From positions 7,071,001 through 7,135,000 of the forward strand of contig NZ_JARUBN010000001.1 in NCBI RefSeq assembly GCF_029626265.1: a DNA stretch of 64,000 nt. The letters are read 5' to 3'. Each line of letters opens with the position of its first letter. The first letter of the stretch is position 1. Source of the stretch: Micromonospora sp. WMMD1102. Lineage in GTDB: Bacteria; Actinomycetota; Actinomycetes; Mycobacteriales; Micromonosporaceae. Both the position numbers and the translations under genes were made by a program. Shown here piece by piece: positions 44,910-55,545 of the stretch. The notes below the pieces were generated by a model. It saw only the letters and a list, made by a program, of their open reading frames with translations, made no database searches and was not told where the DNA came from.

Positions 44910-47404
44910 CGGGTACCCCCTCCAGCGCTGTTCAACAGCGGTCCCGGCTGGCCGGCCGCGTCGGCGGCGACCGGGCTGGCCGGACCGGCGGTGAGCCGGA
45001 CGACCGCGCCGGACGTGACGCCGAGGCTGCGCCGCACACTCGCGCCGGGCGAGTTGGTGGGCAGCCAGACCACGTCGTCCGGCAGGTCGGTGATCTCGGC
45101 CGGCAGGGTCAGTGCGCCCCGGTCGGTGCCGACCGTCACCGGGTCGCCCTCGGCCACCCCGAGCGCCTCGGCGGCGGCCTTGCCGAGCCGGACCACCGGC
45201 GGCCGGGCGGTGCCGCCGAGTGCCGGGTCGCCCTCGGTCAGGGTGCCGGCGTCGACGAGCTGGTGCCAGGTGGCGAGGATCGCCTCGCCGGGGCCGGGCC
45301 GGACCGGTGCGGCCGGCTCGACGGCCGGAGCCGCGGTCCGGTTGGCCGCGGTCGCCGGCAGCGAGCCCAGCTCGCGCCGGACGCTGTTCACGTCGCCGGT
45401 GCCGAGCCGCACGTCGAGCTGGGCGGCGATCGCGTCCAGCACCCGGGCGTCGGTCATCGCCGGGGTGTTCAGCACCGCGTCGAAGGTGCGCAGCCGGCCC
45501 TCCCAGTCGAGGAAGCTGCCGGCCTTCTCCACCACCGGGGCGACCGGGAAGACCACGTCGGCGCGGCGGGTCACCGCGCTGTGCCGCAGCTCCAGGCTGA
45601 CCAGGAACGGCACGTTCTCCAGCGCCGCGTCGGCCAGCCTCGGGTCGGCCAGGTCGGCCGGGTCGACCCCGGCCACCAGCAGCGCGCCGAGGTTGCCCTC
45701 GGCAGCCTCCGCGAGGATGCCGTCGGTGTCCCGGCCGGGCCCGCTCGGGATGACCCCGGCGGCCACGTCCCAGGCACCGGCCAGCTCGGCCCGGCCGGCC
45801 GGGTCGGTGACCGGACGCCCGCCGGGCAGCAGGTTGGGCAGGCAGCCGGCGTCGACCGCGCCGCGGTCCCCCGCTCGGCGCGGCACCCAGGCCAGCCTGG
45901 CGCCGGTACGCTCGGCCAGCTCGGCGGCGGCGGAGAGCCCACCCGGCACGCTGGCCAGCCGCTCGCCGACCAGCAGCACCGCACCCGGCTGGCGCAGCGC
46001 GTCGGCGACCGAGGCGTGCCCGGCCAGCAGCTTCGCCTCGTCACCGGGAGCGGCGGTGAGCACCGTCGCACCGATCTTGACCAGTCCGCGGCTCGCGAAC
46101 GGGGCCAGCGCCAGCACCTTCAGCCCACGCTTGTTGTACGCCTTGCGCAGCCGCAGGAAGAGGATCGGGCACTCCTCCTCCGGCTCCAGCCCGGCGATCA
46201 CCACCGCCGGCGCCCGCTCGACGTCGGCGTAGGTCACCCCGGTCGCCCCGGCCACCGTACTGGCCAGGAACTGGGCCTCCTCGGCGGAGAGCGGACGGGA
46301 CCGGAAGTCGATGTCGTTGCTGTTCAGCGCCACCCGGGCGAACTTGGCGTACGCGTACGCGTCCTCGACGGTGAGCCGGCCGCCGGTCAGCACCCCGACT
46401 CCGGAGTCGGCGTCCCGGGCCGCGCGCAGCCCGTCGGCGGCGACGGCGAACGCCTCGCTCCAGGACGCCTCGCGCAGCTCACCGGTCCTGGCGTCGCGGA
46501 CCAGCGGGGAGGTGATCCGCTCGTTCGCGAAGGCGTACCGGAAGCCCCAGCGGCCCTTGTCGCAGTTCCACTCCTCGTTCACCGCCGCGTCGTCGCCGGC
46601 CAGCCGGCGCATCACCTTGCCGCGCCGGTGGTCGGTGCGCTGGGCGCAGCCGGCCGAGCAGTGCTCGCAGACGCTCGGGGTGGAGACCAGGTCGAACGGG
46701 CGGGCCCGGAACCGGTACTGCGCACCGGTGAGCGCGCCGACCGGGCAGATCTGCACCGTGTTACCGGAGAAGTACGAGTTGAACGGGACGTCGCCGTCCT
46801 CGCCCTCCTCGCCGCCGTAGACCTCGTCCCGGTAGACGTTGATCTCCTCGGCGCTGGACCGGCCCATCAGGTCGATGAACTTGTCCCCGGCGATCTCCTC
46901 GGAGAACCGGGTGCAGCGCTGGCAGAGTACGCAGCGCTCCCGGTCCAGCAGGACCTGGCTGGAGATGTTCACCGGCTTCTCGTACTCCCGCTTGGGCTCG
47001 TGGAAGCGGGTGTCGGTGCGGCCGGTGGACATCGCCTGGTTCTGCAGCGGGCACTCGCCGCCCTTGTCACACATCGGGCAGTCGAGCGGGTGGTTGACCA
47101 GGAGCAGCTCCATGATCCCCTCCTGCGCCTTCTTGGCGACCGGGGAGGTGAGCTGGGTGCGGACCACCATGCCGTCGGCGACGGTCTGGGTGCAGGAGGC
47201 GACCGGCTTGCGCTGCCCCTCCACGTCGACCAGGCACTGCCGGCAGGCACCGGCCGGGGCGAGCAGCGGGTGGTCGCAGAACCGGGGGATCTCGATGCCG
47301 AGCTGCTCGGCGACCCGGATCAGCAGCGCACCCTTCGGCGCGGTGACCTCGACGCCGTCGATGGTGAGCGTGACGGTATCGACCTGCTTCGCAACGTCCG
47401 TCAT
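44906..47404 (-). CDS. nuoG: NADH-quinone oxidoreductase subunit G
   Basis: 832 aa. N-terminal [2Fe-2S] ferredoxin domain ([15 protein letters not shown]), then [17 protein letters not shown] and [10 protein letters not shown] iron-sulfur sites, CEHCSAGC, and a molybdopterin-oxidoreductase-like domain. ATG 47404 (GGAAGG 8 nt upstream) is preferred to GTG 47413. The catalytic domain is degenerate, as expected for complex I. 58 bp downstream of nuoF. Confidence 0.96.
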   Translation of the reverse strand: MTDVAKQVDTVTLTIDGVEVTAPKGALLIRVAEQLGIEIPRFCDHPLLAPAGACRQCLVDVEGQRKPVASCTQTVADGMVVRTQLTSPVAKKAQEGIMELLLVNHPLDCPMCDKGGECPLQNQAMSTGRTDTRFHEPKREYEKPVNISSQVLLDRERCVLCQRCTRFSEEIAGDKFIDLMGRSSAEEINVYRDEVYGGEEGEDGDVPFNSYFSGNTVQICPVGALTGAQYRFRARPFDLVSTPSVCEHCSAGCAQRTDHRRGKVMRRLAGDDAAVNEEWNCDKGRWGFRYAFANERITSPLVRDARTGELREASWSEAFAVAADGLRAARDADSGVGVLTGGRLTVEDAYAYAKFARVALNSNDIDFRSRPLSAEEAQFLASTVAGATGVTYADVERAPAVVIAGLEPEEECPILFLRLRKAYNKRGLKVLALAPFASRGLVKIGATVLTAAPGDEAKLLAGHASVADALRQPGAVLLVGERLASVPGGLSAAAELAERTGARLAWVPRRAGDRGAVDAGCLPNLLPGGRPVTDPAGRAELAGAWDVAAGVIPSGPGRDTDGILAEAAEGNLGALLVAGVDPADLADPRLADAALENVPFLVSLELRHSAVTRRADVVFPVAPVVEKAGSFLDWEGRLRTFDAVLNTPAMTDARVLDAIAAQLDVRLGTGDVNSVRRELGSLPATAANRTAAPAVEPAAPVRPGPGEAILATWHQLVDAGTLTEGDPALGGTARPPVVRLGKAAAEALGVAEGDPVTVGTDRGALTLPAEITDLPDDVVWLPTNSPGASVRRSLGVTSGAVVRLTAGPASPVAADAAGQPGPLLNSAGGGTR

Positions 47405-47462
47405 CAGAGCCACCTTCCGTTCGCGACTGCGGGGCTCGCAAGCTCACTCCTCGCGCTCACCA

Positions 47463-48782
47463 TCAGTGCGCTCCTACCAGGGTCTTCTCCGACAGCTTCG
47501 GAGCCGTCCGGCCCTCGATGTAGTCGAGGTAGTCCTGCTTGAAGTACTGCAACGAGGAGGTCACCGGGCTGGTCGCGCCGTCACCGAGGCCGCAGAACGA
47601 GCGGCCGAGGATGTTGTCGCAGGTGTCCAGCAGGGTGTCCAGGTCCTCGTGGGTGCCCTGCCCGGCGAGGATCCGCCGGTAGGTGCGGACCATCCAGTAG
47701 TTGCCCTCCCGGCACGGCGTGCACTTTCCGCACGACTCGTGGTGGTAGAACTCCAGCCACCGGTAGGTGGCGTAGACCGGGCAGTCCTGGTCGGAGAAGA
47801 TCTGCGTCGCGGTGGTGCCGAGGATCGAGCCGGCCGCCGCCACCCCCTCGAAGTCCAGCGGCACGTCCAGGTGCTCGGCGGTGAGCAGCGGGGTCGACGA
47901 GCCGCCCGGGGTCCAGAACCGCAGCTCGTGCCCGGCCTGCATGCCGCCGGCCAGCTCGATCAGCTCGCGCAGCGTGATGCCGAGGCCAGCTTCGTACTGG
48001 CCCGGGTTGTTGATCCGGCCGGAGAGGGAGTAGATCATCGGCCCGGAGGACTTCTCCGTGCCCATGCTCTTCCACCAGGCCGCCCCGCCCAGCACGATGT
48101 ACGGCACGCTGGCGATGGTGCCGACGTTGTTGACCACGGTCGGGCAGGCGTAGAGGCCGTGCGTCGCCGGGAACGGTGGGCGCAGCCGGGGCTGGCCCCG
48201 GAACCCCTCCAGCGAGTCCAGCAGCGCCGTCTCCTCGCCGCAGATGTACGCCCCGGCCCCGCTGTGCACCACCAGCTCCAGGTCGAAGCCGCTGCCGAGG
48301 ATGTTCTCCCCGAGGTAACCGGCCCGGTACGCCTCCTGCACGGCGTTGCGCAGCCGGCGGGCCGCGTGCACCGCCTCGCCCCGGATGTAGATGTAGGCGC
48401 GGTTGGCCCGGATCGCGTACGAGGCGATGATCACGCCCTCGACCAGCGAGTGCGGGTCGTGGGTCATCAGCGGCAGGTCCTTGCAGGTGCCCGGCTCGCC
48501 CTCGTCGGCGTTGACCACCAGGTAGTGCGGCTTGCCGTCACCCTGCGGGATGAAGCCCCACTTGAGCCCGGTCGGGAAGCCGGCGCCGCCCCGGCCGCGC
48601 AGGCCGGAGTCCTTGACGAGCTGGATCAGGTCGTCCGGGTGGGCACCGAGCGCCTTGCGCAGCGCCGCGTAGCCGTCCAGCCGCTCGTAGACGTCGAGCC
48701 GCCAGGCGTCCGGCGACAGCCAGCGCTTGGTGAGCACCGGGGTCAGCTTCTCCAGCGTCTCCCGTCGAGGCGTCGTGGTCAC
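47463..48782 (-). CDS. nuoF: NADH-quinone oxidoreductase subunit F
   Basis: 439 aa. NADH/FMN-binding domain: GLRGRGGAGFPTGLKWGF near 55, then the glycine-rich FMN site and the [4Fe-4S] site SCGKCTPCREG near 355. It oxidises NADH and passes electrons to NuoE/NuoG. The GTG start overlaps the nuoE stop. Confidence 0.97.
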   Translation of the reverse strand: MTTTPRRETLEKLTPVLTKRWLSPDAWRLDVYERLDGYAALRKALGAHPDDLIQLVKDSGLRGRGGAGFPTGLKWGFIPQGDGKPHYLVVNADEGEPGTCKDLPLMTHDPHSLVEGVIIASYAIRANRAYIYIRGEAVHAARRLRNAVQEAYRAGYLGENILGSGFDLELVVHSGAGAYICGEETALLDSLEGFRGQPRLRPPFPATHGLYACPTVVNNVGTIASVPYIVLGGAAWWKSMGTEKSSGPMIYSLSGRINNPGQYEAGLGITLRELIELAGGMQAGHELRFWTPGGSSTPLLTAEHLDVPLDFEGVAAAGSILGTTATQIFSDQDCPVYATYRWLEFYHHESCGKCTPCREGNYWMVRTYRRILAGQGTHEDLDTLLDTCDNILGRSFCGLGDGATSPVTSSLQYFKQDYLDYIEGRTAPKLSEKTLVGAH

Positions 48783-49879
48783 TCTCCAGCCTCCTTCAGC
48801 GAGCGCTGCTGCGCGTCCGTACCGCCGTCACCGGCCGGCTTGGCGTCGCTGGCCGGCTGGTTCGCGGCGGCGCCGGCCGCCTCGGCGGCCTTCGCGTCGC
48901 CCGGTCCGGCCGGGGCGCCGTCGACCGGCGTCTTCGTTCCGGGCGCGTCCGGTACGGCGGTCTTCGCGTCCGGGTTCCGGGTCTCGGCGGTGCGGATCTG
49001 CGGCGACTTGTCGTCCGGCGACTTCACGTCCGGCGCGGTGCTGCCGGTGGCGGCGGCCGGCCGGGTGGTCGCCGGGGCCGGCTTGTCACCGGTCTGGCTG
49101 CCCTTGATCGGGGTGTTCGGGTCGTAGCCGGCGACCGAGATGCCGTGCTGCTGGGCCAGCTTCAGCCCGGCCAGCGTCGGGTCGCCGGCCAGTCCGTCGG
49201 CCACCGCCTCGGCGCGCGGGTCGGCGAAGCCGGCCAGTTGCAGCGACATCTCCTTGAGGGTGCAGAGCCGGCCGCCCCGGCTGGGCTGCGGGCGGCCGCC
49301 CGCGCGCAGCTCGTTGACGAGCGCGACCGCGGTGTCCGGGTCGACCTGGTCGAAGAAGTCGTAGTTGACGGTCATCACCGGGCCGTAGTCGCAGGCCGCC
49401 AGGCACTCGGCGTGCTCGAGGGTGATCCTGCCGTCGGCGGTGGTCTCGTCGTGCCCGACCCCGAGCTGCTCGGTGAGCGCGTCGTAGACCTGCTGCCCGC
49501 CGAGCACGTTGCACATGGTGTTGGTGCAGACGCTCACCAGCCAGTCGCCGGTCGGCCGGCGCTTGTACATGGTGTAGAAGGTGGCGACGGCGCCGACCTG
49601 CGCCTTGTTCAGCCCGAGTACGTCGGCGCAGAACTCCACCCCGGCCGGGGAGACGTAACCCTCCTCGGACTGCACCAGGTGCAGCAGCGGCAGCAGCGCC
49701 GAGCGGGACCGGTCGGCCGGGTAGCGGGCGACGATCTCCGCCGCCCGCTCGTCGAGCTTCGCGTGCAGGTCGGCGCTGCGGGTCGGGCCGCCGCCGGTGC
49801 CGTTGCGCTGCGCCGGCACCTCGGAGCCGACGACCAGGTCGTCGAGCCTAGACGCCGCGTTGCCAAAACTCTCGGTCAT
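48779..49879 (-). CDS. nuoE: NADH-quinone oxidoreductase subunit E with long disordered tail
   Basis: 366 aa, about twice the usual length. Residues ~30-215 are the thioredoxin-fold [2Fe-2S] domain (VCTNTMCNVLGG, CLAACDYGPVM supply four Cys). Residues ~250-366 are an Ala/Pro/Asp/Lys-rich, low-complexity tail (TTRPAAATGSTAPDVKSPDD) with no recognisable domain. Start overlaps the nuoD stop by one base (TAATG). Confidence 0.95.
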   Translation of the reverse strand: MTESFGNAASRLDDLVVGSEVPAQRNGTGGGPTRSADLHAKLDERAAEIVARYPADRSRSALLPLLHLVQSEEGYVSPAGVEFCADVLGLNKAQVGAVATFYTMYKRRPTGDWLVSVCTNTMCNVLGGQQVYDALTEQLGVGHDETTADGRITLEHAECLAACDYGPVMTVNYDFFDQVDPDTAVALVNELRAGGRPQPSRGGRLCTLKEMSLQLAGFADPRAEAVADGLAGDPTLAGLKLAQQHGISVAGYDPNTPIKGSQTGDKPAPATTRPAAATGSTAPDVKSPDDKSPQIRTAETRNPDAKTAVPDAPGTKTPVDGAPAGPGDAKAAEAAGAAANQPASDAKPAGDGGTDAQQRSLKEAGE

Positions 49880-51213
49880 TAGCGATCACACCCACCCATC
49901 ACCGGGTCCAGCGACGCGCCGCCCGCGATCACGTCCGCGATCAGGCCGCCCTCGGCCATCGCCGGCAGCGCCTGGAGGTTGACGAAGCTGGGCTCGCGGT
50001 AGTGCACCCGGTACGGCCGGGTGCCCCCGTCGGAGACCGCGTGCACGCCCAGCTCGCCCCGGGGCGACTCGATCGCGACGTAGACCTGGCCCGGAGGCAC
50101 CCGGAAGCCCTCGGTGACCAGCTTGAAGTGGTGGATCAGCGACTCCATCGACTGGCCCATGATCTTGGCGACGTGCTCCAGCGAGTTGCCCATCCCGTCG
50201 ACGCCGATGGCGAGCTGTGCCGGCCAGGCGATCTTCTTGTCGGCCACCATGATCGGGCCGGGGCGGAGCTTGTCGAGCGCCTGCTCGACGAGCTTGAGCG
50301 ACTCCCGCATCTCGGCCATCCGGACCAGGTAGCGGCCCCAGACGTCGGCGCTCTCCGTGGTCGGCACGTCGAACTCGTAGTTCTCGTAACCGCAGTACGG
50401 CATGGTCTTGCGGATGTCCCAGGCCAGGCCCGCCGAGCGGAGCACCGGGCCGGTGACGCCGAGCGCCACGCAGCCGGTCACGTCCAGCACGCCGACGTCC
50501 TTGGTCCGCTCCAGCCAGATCGGCTGGCCGGAGAGCATGTCCTCGTATTCCTTGAGCCGCTTCGGCAGCAGCTTCAGGAACTCGCGGATCTTGACGATCG
50601 CCTCGTCCGGGATGTCCTGGGCGACCCCGCCCGGCCGGACGTACGCCATGTTCATCCGCAGGCCGGTGATCAGCTCGAAGATCTCCAGCACGTACTCCCG
50701 CTCGCGGAAGCCGTAGAGCATCACGTTGACCGCGCCCAGCTCCATCGCGGTGGTGGCGATCCAGACCAGGTGCGAGGAGATCCGGTTCAGCTCCATCATC
50801 AGCACCCGGATCGTGGTGGCCCGCTCGGTCACCTCGTCGGTGATGCCGAGCAGCTTCTCCACTGCCAGGCTGTACGCCGTCTCGTTGAACAGCGGCGACA
50901 GGTAGTCCATCCGGGTCACGAACGTGCTGCCCTGCACCCAGTTGCGGTATTCGAGGTTCTTCTCGATCCCGGTGTGCAGATAGCCGACCACCGCCCGGGC
51001 CTCCCGGACGGTCTCGCCCTCCAGCTCCAGGATCAGCCGGAGCACGCCGTGCGTCGACGGGTGCTGCGGACCCATGTTGACGATGAGCCGCTCGTCGTTG
51101 ATCGGGTCGTGTCCGCTCACCACCTGGTCCCAGTCGCCACCGGTGACGGTGAAGACCCGACCCTCGGTGGTCTCCCGGGACTCGGCGTAGCTCGGATTCG
51201 TCGAGGTGCTCAT
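49879..51213 (-). CDS. nuoD: NADH-quinone oxidoreductase subunit D
   Basis: 444 aa, the quinone-site subunit related to NiFe-hydrogenase large subunits but without the metal-binding Cys. [21 protein letters not shown] near 45 and [17 protein letters not shown] near 195 are signatures. The start overlaps the nuoC stop (ATGA). Confidence 0.97.
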   Translation of the reverse strand: MSTSTNPSYAESRETTEGRVFTVTGGDWDQVVSGHDPINDERLIVNMGPQHPSTHGVLRLILELEGETVREARAVVGYLHTGIEKNLEYRNWVQGSTFVTRMDYLSPLFNETAYSLAVEKLLGITDEVTERATTIRVLMMELNRISSHLVWIATTAMELGAVNVMLYGFREREYVLEIFELITGLRMNMAYVRPGGVAQDIPDEAIVKIREFLKLLPKRLKEYEDMLSGQPIWLERTKDVGVLDVTGCVALGVTGPVLRSAGLAWDIRKTMPYCGYENYEFDVPTTESADVWGRYLVRMAEMRESLKLVEQALDKLRPGPIMVADKKIAWPAQLAIGVDGMGNSLEHVAKIMGQSMESLIHHFKLVTEGFRVPPGQVYVAIESPRGELGVHAVSDGGTRPYRVHYREPSFVNLQALPAMAEGGLIADVIAGGASLDPVMGGCDR

Positions 51214-51968
51214 TGGTACGTCCTCCGCTGGTCCGGCGGTGGGATCTCGGCGCCCTTGTACTCGACCGGTACGCCACCGAGCGGGTAGTCCTTGCGCTGC
51301 GGGTGGCCCTCCCAGTCGTCCGGCATCAGGATCCGGGTCATCCCGGGGTGGCCGTCGAAGACGACGCCGAACATGTCGTACGTCTCCCGCTCCTGCCAGT
51401 CCGCCGTCGGATAGACCGAGGTCACGCTCGGCACCCGGGGCTCCTCGGCGGTCACCGCGACCTCCAGCCGGAGCTGCCGGCGGTAGGTCATCGAGGTGAG
51501 CTGGTAGACGACGTGCAACCGGCGGGCGTCGGAGCCGAGGTAGTCGACCCCGGAGACCGACGAGCAGAGTTCGAAGCGGAGCGCCTGGTCGTCCCGGAGC
51601 ACCTGGCAGACCTCGGCGATCCGCTCCGGCCGGACGTGCAGGGTCAGCTCGCCCCGGTCCACCACGACCTTCTCGATCGCGTCGGCGAAGCCCGGGTACG
51701 CCTCCTCCAGCGCGTCGGCGACCTCGTCGAAGTAGCCGCCGTACGGCCGGGGGCTGCCGACCACGTCGACCCGCGGCCGGACCAGCCCGCCGAAGCCGGA
51801 GGTGTCGCCGCTGCCGTGGATGCCGAACATGCCGCGTCCGGCCCCGCTGGCCGGCGGGAACTCGGCCGGCGCCCCGCTGGTCGCCCCGATCGGCGGCCGG
51901 GCCACCGGCACCCCGCCGCCGGGCTGCTCGCTGGTCTTGTTGGGCGGGTTTCCATTGGGCTCGCTCAC
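51210..51968 (-). CDS. nuoC: NADH-quinone oxidoreductase subunit C
   Basis: 252 aa. The C-terminal part ([68 protein letters not shown]) is the conserved 30-kDa subunit domain; the first ~70 residues are a Pro/Gly-rich extension. GTG start overlaps the nuoB stop. Confidence 0.96.
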   Translation of the reverse strand: MSEPNGNPPNKTSEQPGGGVPVARPPIGATSGAPAEFPPASGAGRGMFGIHGSGDTSGFGGLVRPRVDVVGSPRPYGGYFDEVADALEEAYPGFADAIEKVVVDRGELTLHVRPERIAEVCQVLRDDQALRFELCSSVSGVDYLGSDARRLHVVYQLTSMTYRRQLRLEVAVTAEEPRVPSVTSVYPTADWQERETYDMFGVVFDGHPGMTRILMPDDWEGHPQRKDYPLGGVPVEYKGAEIPPPDQRRTYQ

Positions 51969-52639
51969 CGGTCAGCCCTTCCCACCAGGTGGTTCTGTGC
52001 CTTCATCCAGTTCTCGATCCGGAGCTGCTCCTCGCGCCCCTCGGCGACCGCCCGGGTCCACTCGGCCCGCCGCACCTTGTCGTTGTGGTACGACGACGGC
52101 ATCGAACCGGGCGTCACCAGCGGCATGTCGCCGCGCGCCCGGCGGGCCTCGAGCATCTTGCGGCCGTTCGGGCCGAGCGGCTCGTGGCCGATCTTCTCGC
52201 GCAGCTTGAGGATCGCGTCGATGAGCATCTCCGGCCGGGGCGGGCAGCCCGGCAGGTACATGTCGACCGGCACGACGTGGTCGACGCCCTGCACGATCGC
52301 GTAGTTGTTGAACATGCCGCCGCTGCTGGCGCAGACGCCCATCGAGAGCACCCATCGGGGCTCGGCCATCTGGTCGTAGATCTGGCGCAGCACCGGGGCC
52401 ATCTTCTGGCTGACCCGGCCGGCCACGATCATCAGGTCGGCCTGCCGCGGCGAGGCACGGAACACCTCCATGCCCCAGCGACCGAGGTCGTAGTGGGAGC
52501 CACCGGCCGCCATCATCTCGATCGCGCAGCAGGCCAGCCCGAAGGTGGCACCCCAGAACGACGACTTCCGGGACCAGTTGACCAGCTTCTCGACCGACGT
52601 GAGCAGGATCCCGGACGGGAGCTTCTCCTCGATACCCAT
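51965..52639 (-). CDS. nuoB: NADH-quinone oxidoreductase subunit B
   Basis: 224 aa, carries cluster N2: [18 protein letters not shown] and LPGCPPRPE supply the Cys ligands. ATG 52639 (GGGAGG 7 nt upstream) is preferred to the longer frame. 13 bp after nuoA. Confidence 0.97.
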   Translation of the reverse strand: MGIEEKLPSGILLTSVEKLVNWSRKSSFWGATFGLACCAIEMMAAGGSHYDLGRWGMEVFRASPRQADLMIVAGRVSQKMAPVLRQIYDQMAEPRWVLSMGVCASSGGMFNNYAIVQGVDHVVPVDMYLPGCPPRPEMLIDAILKLREKIGHEPLGPNGRKMLEARRARGDMPLVTPGSMPSSYHNDKVRRAEWTRAVAEGREEQLRIENWMKAQNHLVGRADR

Positions 52640-52652
52640 CGAACGACCTCCC

Positions 52653-53018
52653 TCAGTCCCAGTCCAGGCCGCCACGCCGCCAGACATAGGCGTACGCGAC
52701 GAAGACCGCGACGATGAACAGCACCATCTCCACGAAGCCGAACAGCCCGAGCATGTCGAAGTTGACCGCCCAGGGGTACAGGAAGATGATCTCGATGTCG
52801 AAGATAATGAACAGCATCGCTGTCAGGTAGAACTTGATCGGGAACCGGCCGCCGCCGACCGGCTGCGGGCTCGGCTCGATGCCACACTCGTACGCCTCGA
52901 GCTTGGCTTTGTTGTAGCGCCGGGGGCCGGCGAAGCGCGCCGCGGCGACGGAGAACAGCGCGAACCCCGCGGCGAGGGCGAACAGCCCGATGATGGGTAC
53001 GTACGGCGAGAGCGACAT
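52653..53018 (-). CDS. nuoA: NADH-quinone oxidoreductase subunit A
   Basis: 121 aa, three helices, with the conserved [11 protein letters not shown] loop and a [14 protein letters not shown] helix. First gene of the operon. ATG with AGGGGAAAA just upstream. The region before it contains TGTGAAT twice (53063-53078). Confidence 0.97.
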   Translation of the reverse strand: MSLSPYVPIIGLFALAAGFALFSVAAARFAGPRRYNKAKLEAYECGIEPSPQPVGGGRFPIKFYLTAMLFIIFDIEIIFLYPWAVNFDMLGLFGFVEMVLFIVAVFVAYAYVWRRGGLDWD

Positions 53019-53062
53019 CGTTTTCCCCTGCTCGTCCTTCCCGGCCCTCGGTCAATTTCCGA

Positions 53063-53078
53063 ATTCACACTATTCACA
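53063..53078 (-). promoter_or_regulatory. direct repeat TGTGAAT-AG-TGTGAAT upstream of nuoA
   Basis: On the minus strand TGTGAAT occurs twice, 9 bp apart, 45-60 bp before nuoA. Each unit resembles a Rex half-site, but the arrangement is direct, not inverted. Confidence 0.35.
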
Positions 53079-53138
53079 GTCCTCCGGGCGACGCTGCCCG
53101 GGGTGCCGCTGGTGCCCCCCACCGGGGCCGACGCCGGC

Positions 53139-54416
53139 TCACACGGCCGGAGCCACCTTCGTCATCGCGTTGATGACCCGGTCCATCGCGTCCCCGCCGC
53201 GCGGATCGGTGAGGTTCGCCAGCAGCTTGAGCACGAACCGCATCAGGGTCGGGTGCGGCATCCCGTGCTTGGTGGCGAGCCGCATCACCTGCGGGTTGCC
53301 GATCATCTTCACGAAGATGTTGCCGAGCCGGTAGTAGCCGCCGTACCGGGCCTTCAGCTCGGCGGGGTAGCCGGCCAGCGCGCGTTCCCGCTCGGCTCCC
53401 GCCGGGCGGGCCAGCGCCTGCGTCATGATCTCGGCGGCGAGTTCGCCGGACTCCATCGCGTACGCGATGCCCTCGCCGTTGAACGGGTTGACCATCCCGC
53501 CGGAGTCGCCGACCAGCAGCACGCCCCGGGTGTAGTGCGGTACCCGGTTGAAGCCCATCGGCAGGGCTGCGCCGAGGATCGGGCCGTCCGCGTTGGCCTC
53601 GTCGGTCATCCCCCACTCGGCCGGGGTGTTGGCGAGCCAGTCGACGAGCAGCCGGCGGTAGTTGGTCTTGCCGAACGCGGCCGAGGAGTTCAGCGCGCCG
53701 AGCCCGACGTTGACCCGGCCGTCGCCCATCCCGAAGATCCAGCCGTACCCGGGCAGCAGCTTGTCCGGGTGCTCCTTGCTGCGCAGCTCCAGCCACGACT
53801 CCAGGTAGTCGTCGTCGTGCTTGGCGGGCGAGCGGTAGTAGCGGCGGACGGCGACGCCGATCGGCCGGTCCTCCCGCTTGTTCAGCCCGAGCGCCAGCGG
53901 AAGCCGTCCGGAGACGCCGTCGGCGGCCACCACCAGCGGGGCCCGGAAGGTCGCCGGGGCCTTCTCCGGGCCGCTCTCGGCGGTCACCCCGACCACCCGG
54001 CCGTCGCCGTCGAGCACCGGGCCGGTGACGTTCATCCCGGTACGCAGCTCGGCGCCGGCCTCGACCGCCCGCTTCGCGAGCAGGTCGTCGAAGTCGAGCC
54101 GGGTGCGCACCAGTCCGTAGTTGGGGAAGCTGGCCAGGTCGGGCCAGTCGAGTTCGAGGCGTACGCCGCCGCCGATCACCCGCAGTCCCCGGTTGCGCAG
54201 CCAGCCCGCCTCGGGCGAGGTGTCGACGCCGAGCTTGACGAGTTGCTTCACGGCCCGTGGGGTCAGCCCGTCGCCGCAGACCTTCTCCCGGGGGAACTCG
54301 GTCTTCTCCAGCAGCAGCACGCGCACGCCGTGTCGGGCCAGGTGATAGGCGGTTGTCGATCCACCCGGTCCGGCGCCGACGACGATGACGTCCGCGTCGC
54401 TGTCGAGCGTGCTCAT
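53139..54416 (-). CDS. geranylgeranyl-reductase-family FAD enzyme, MenJ-like
   Basis: 425 aa. N-terminal FAD-binding VIVVGAGPGGSTTAYHLARHG and LLEKTEFPREKVCGDGLTPRAVKQL near 35-60, then GWIFGMGDGRVNVGLGAL and LLVGDSGGMVNPFNGEGIAYAMESG near 285-310. Family members reduce double bonds of isoprenoid chains; in mycobacteria MenJ saturates one menaquinone isoprene unit. The position between nuoA and menG supports a quinone role. TAGACT (54473-54478, minus) is a good -10. Confidence 0.85.
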   Translation of the reverse strand: MSTLDSDADVIVVGAGPGGSTTAYHLARHGVRVLLLEKTEFPREKVCGDGLTPRAVKQLVKLGVDTSPEAGWLRNRGLRVIGGGVRLELDWPDLASFPNYGLVRTRLDFDDLLAKRAVEAGAELRTGMNVTGPVLDGDGRVVGVTAESGPEKAPATFRAPLVVAADGVSGRLPLALGLNKREDRPIGVAVRRYYRSPAKHDDDYLESWLELRSKEHPDKLLPGYGWIFGMGDGRVNVGLGALNSSAAFGKTNYRRLLVDWLANTPAEWGMTDEANADGPILGAALPMGFNRVPHYTRGVLLVGDSGGMVNPFNGEGIAYAMESGELAAEIMTQALARPAGAERERALAGYPAELKARYGGYYRLGNIFVKMIGNPQVMRLATKHGMPHPTLMRFVLKLLANLTDPRGGDAMDRVINAMTKVAPAV

Positions 54417-54439
54417 CCGCGCCTCCCCTCCCGGTCGCT

Positions 54440-54455
54440 CGTGAAATGCTTCACA
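54440..54455. promoter_or_regulatory. Rex-like operator
   Basis: On the minus strand TGTGAAGCATTTCACG matches the Streptomyces Rex consensus TGTGAACNNNTTCACA at all but two fixed positions. It lies 24 bp before the menJ-like start and just downstream of its -10. Confidence 0.45.
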
Positions 54456-54503
54456 AGCCTCGTTCGGGGAGGAGTCTAAGACCGCGAGGAGGCCGGCAAC
54501 CGG

Positions 54504-54517
54504 TTAGGTGAACCTAA
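54504..54517. promoter_or_regulatory. iron-box-like palindrome
   Basis: TTAGG-TGAA-CCTAA resembles the inner part of DtxR/IdeR boxes (TTAGGTTAGGCTAACCTAA) and sits just upstream of the menJ-like -35 region. Confidence 0.35.
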
Positions 54518-54682
54518 GTTGCCGAGGTAGCGGTGTCAGCTACGTGTTCCGGCCCGATTCCGGCGCCCGGAAGCGGCCGGCCGGACGACCGGCGGGCACC
54601 GGCTGCCGGCACTGTCGGGTGCCGCAGGGATACCGGTGGCGGCGAGACTGTCGAGCTGCCCCGCCGGCGCTCCCGCCCGCGG

Positions 54683-54760
54683 GCGCCCCGAACCGGCGCC
54701 CCGAACCGGAGCCCCGAGCGGGAGCCCCGAGCCGGAGTCCCGAGCCGGAGTCCCGTTCCC
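54683..54760. repeat. 13-bp tandem repeat, 6 units
   Basis: Units such as GCGCCCCGAACCG and GAGCCCCGAGCCG repeat with period 13, just downstream of the minus-strand Pro-rich gene. Confidence 0.8.
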
Positions 54761-54786
54761 CCAGCCGGCTCTAGACTCCGCTCGGC

Positions 54787-55476
54787 TCAGCTCCGGTCCT
54801 CGCCGCTGCGCTGGGTCGGGCGGCGCTCGATCGGCCCCGGGGTGACCGGTCCGGGTTCGGCCGGATGCGGGTCGGTCGGACGCGGCTGCACCGGATGCGG
54901 GTCGGCGGGCTGCGGCTGCGCCGGTTCCGGCTCGGGCGGATGGGGGTCGGCCGGACCGGGCCACCCGGGCTGCGGCTCCCCCGGTCCCGGCCGGGCCGGA
55001 TGCGGCCCCGGCGGGTTCGGGTCGACCGGATGCGGCTCGACCGGCTCCCCGTCGCCCGACGTCGGCGCACCCCCGTTCTCCGGCCGGCCGCCGTTACCCG
55101 ACGGACGATCCAACCGGTAGTTTCCGGGCGGCGCCAGGACGTCGTCAGGGGCGCGCTCGTGCTCGTACGGCAGTTGTTCGCGCAGGGTGCCGCCGCTGAC
55201 CCGGTCGAGCGCGGCCAGTACGTCGGCGACCACCGTGCGGATCGCCACCGGATCGGGGCCGGCGAGTTCCCGGAGCTGGGCGATCAGCTCGGCCGCCTCG
55301 GTCTCCGGATCGGCGGCGTCGCGCGCCGGACGACCCTCGTTCCGAGAGCCCTCGTTCCGATCGTCCCCGTCCCGATCGTCTCCGTTCCGGCGTCGCGCGC
55401 CCGGCGGGCCACCGGCCCCCGGTGTCCCATCGGCCGGCTGATCCTCGCCGTCGACCTGCCGGTCTGCCCCCGCCAT
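54787..55476 (-). CDS. Pro-rich hypothetical protein
   Basis: 229 aa. Residues ~1-55 are Asp/Arg/Gly-rich, ~58-115 form a likely folded, helical segment (AELIAQLRELAGPDPVAIRTV), and the rest (~135-229) is a PHP/PxP-type repeat region such as PADPHPPEPEPAQPQP, probably disordered. Cytosolic; family not recognised. ATG 55476 is 6 nt from TAGGCT (55483-55488, minus), suggesting a leaderless message. Confidence 0.6.
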   Translation of the reverse strand: MAGADRQVDGEDQPADGTPGAGGPPGARRRNGDDRDGDDRNEGSRNEGRPARDAADPETEAAELIAQLRELAGPDPVAIRTVVADVLAALDRVSGGTLREQLPYEHERAPDDVLAPPGNYRLDRPSGNGGRPENGGAPTSGDGEPVEPHPVDPNPPGPHPARPGPGEPQPGWPGPADPHPPEPEPAQPQPADPHPVQPRPTDPHPAEPGPVTPGPIERRPTQRSGEDRS

Positions 55477-55545
55477 GGGCGCAGCCTACGGCCTGGAAAG
55501 CCCCTTTGAGGATCAAAACCGACTAAACACGCATGAAACAGGGGG

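Larger units (their letters stand above)
54417..54786. other. intergenic region with regulatory dyads and repeats
   Basis: 370 bp. Holds a Rex-like dyad, the probable menJ promoter, an iron-box-like dyad (54504-54517) and a 13-bp tandem repeat (54683-54760). No gene supported. Confidence 0.5.
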
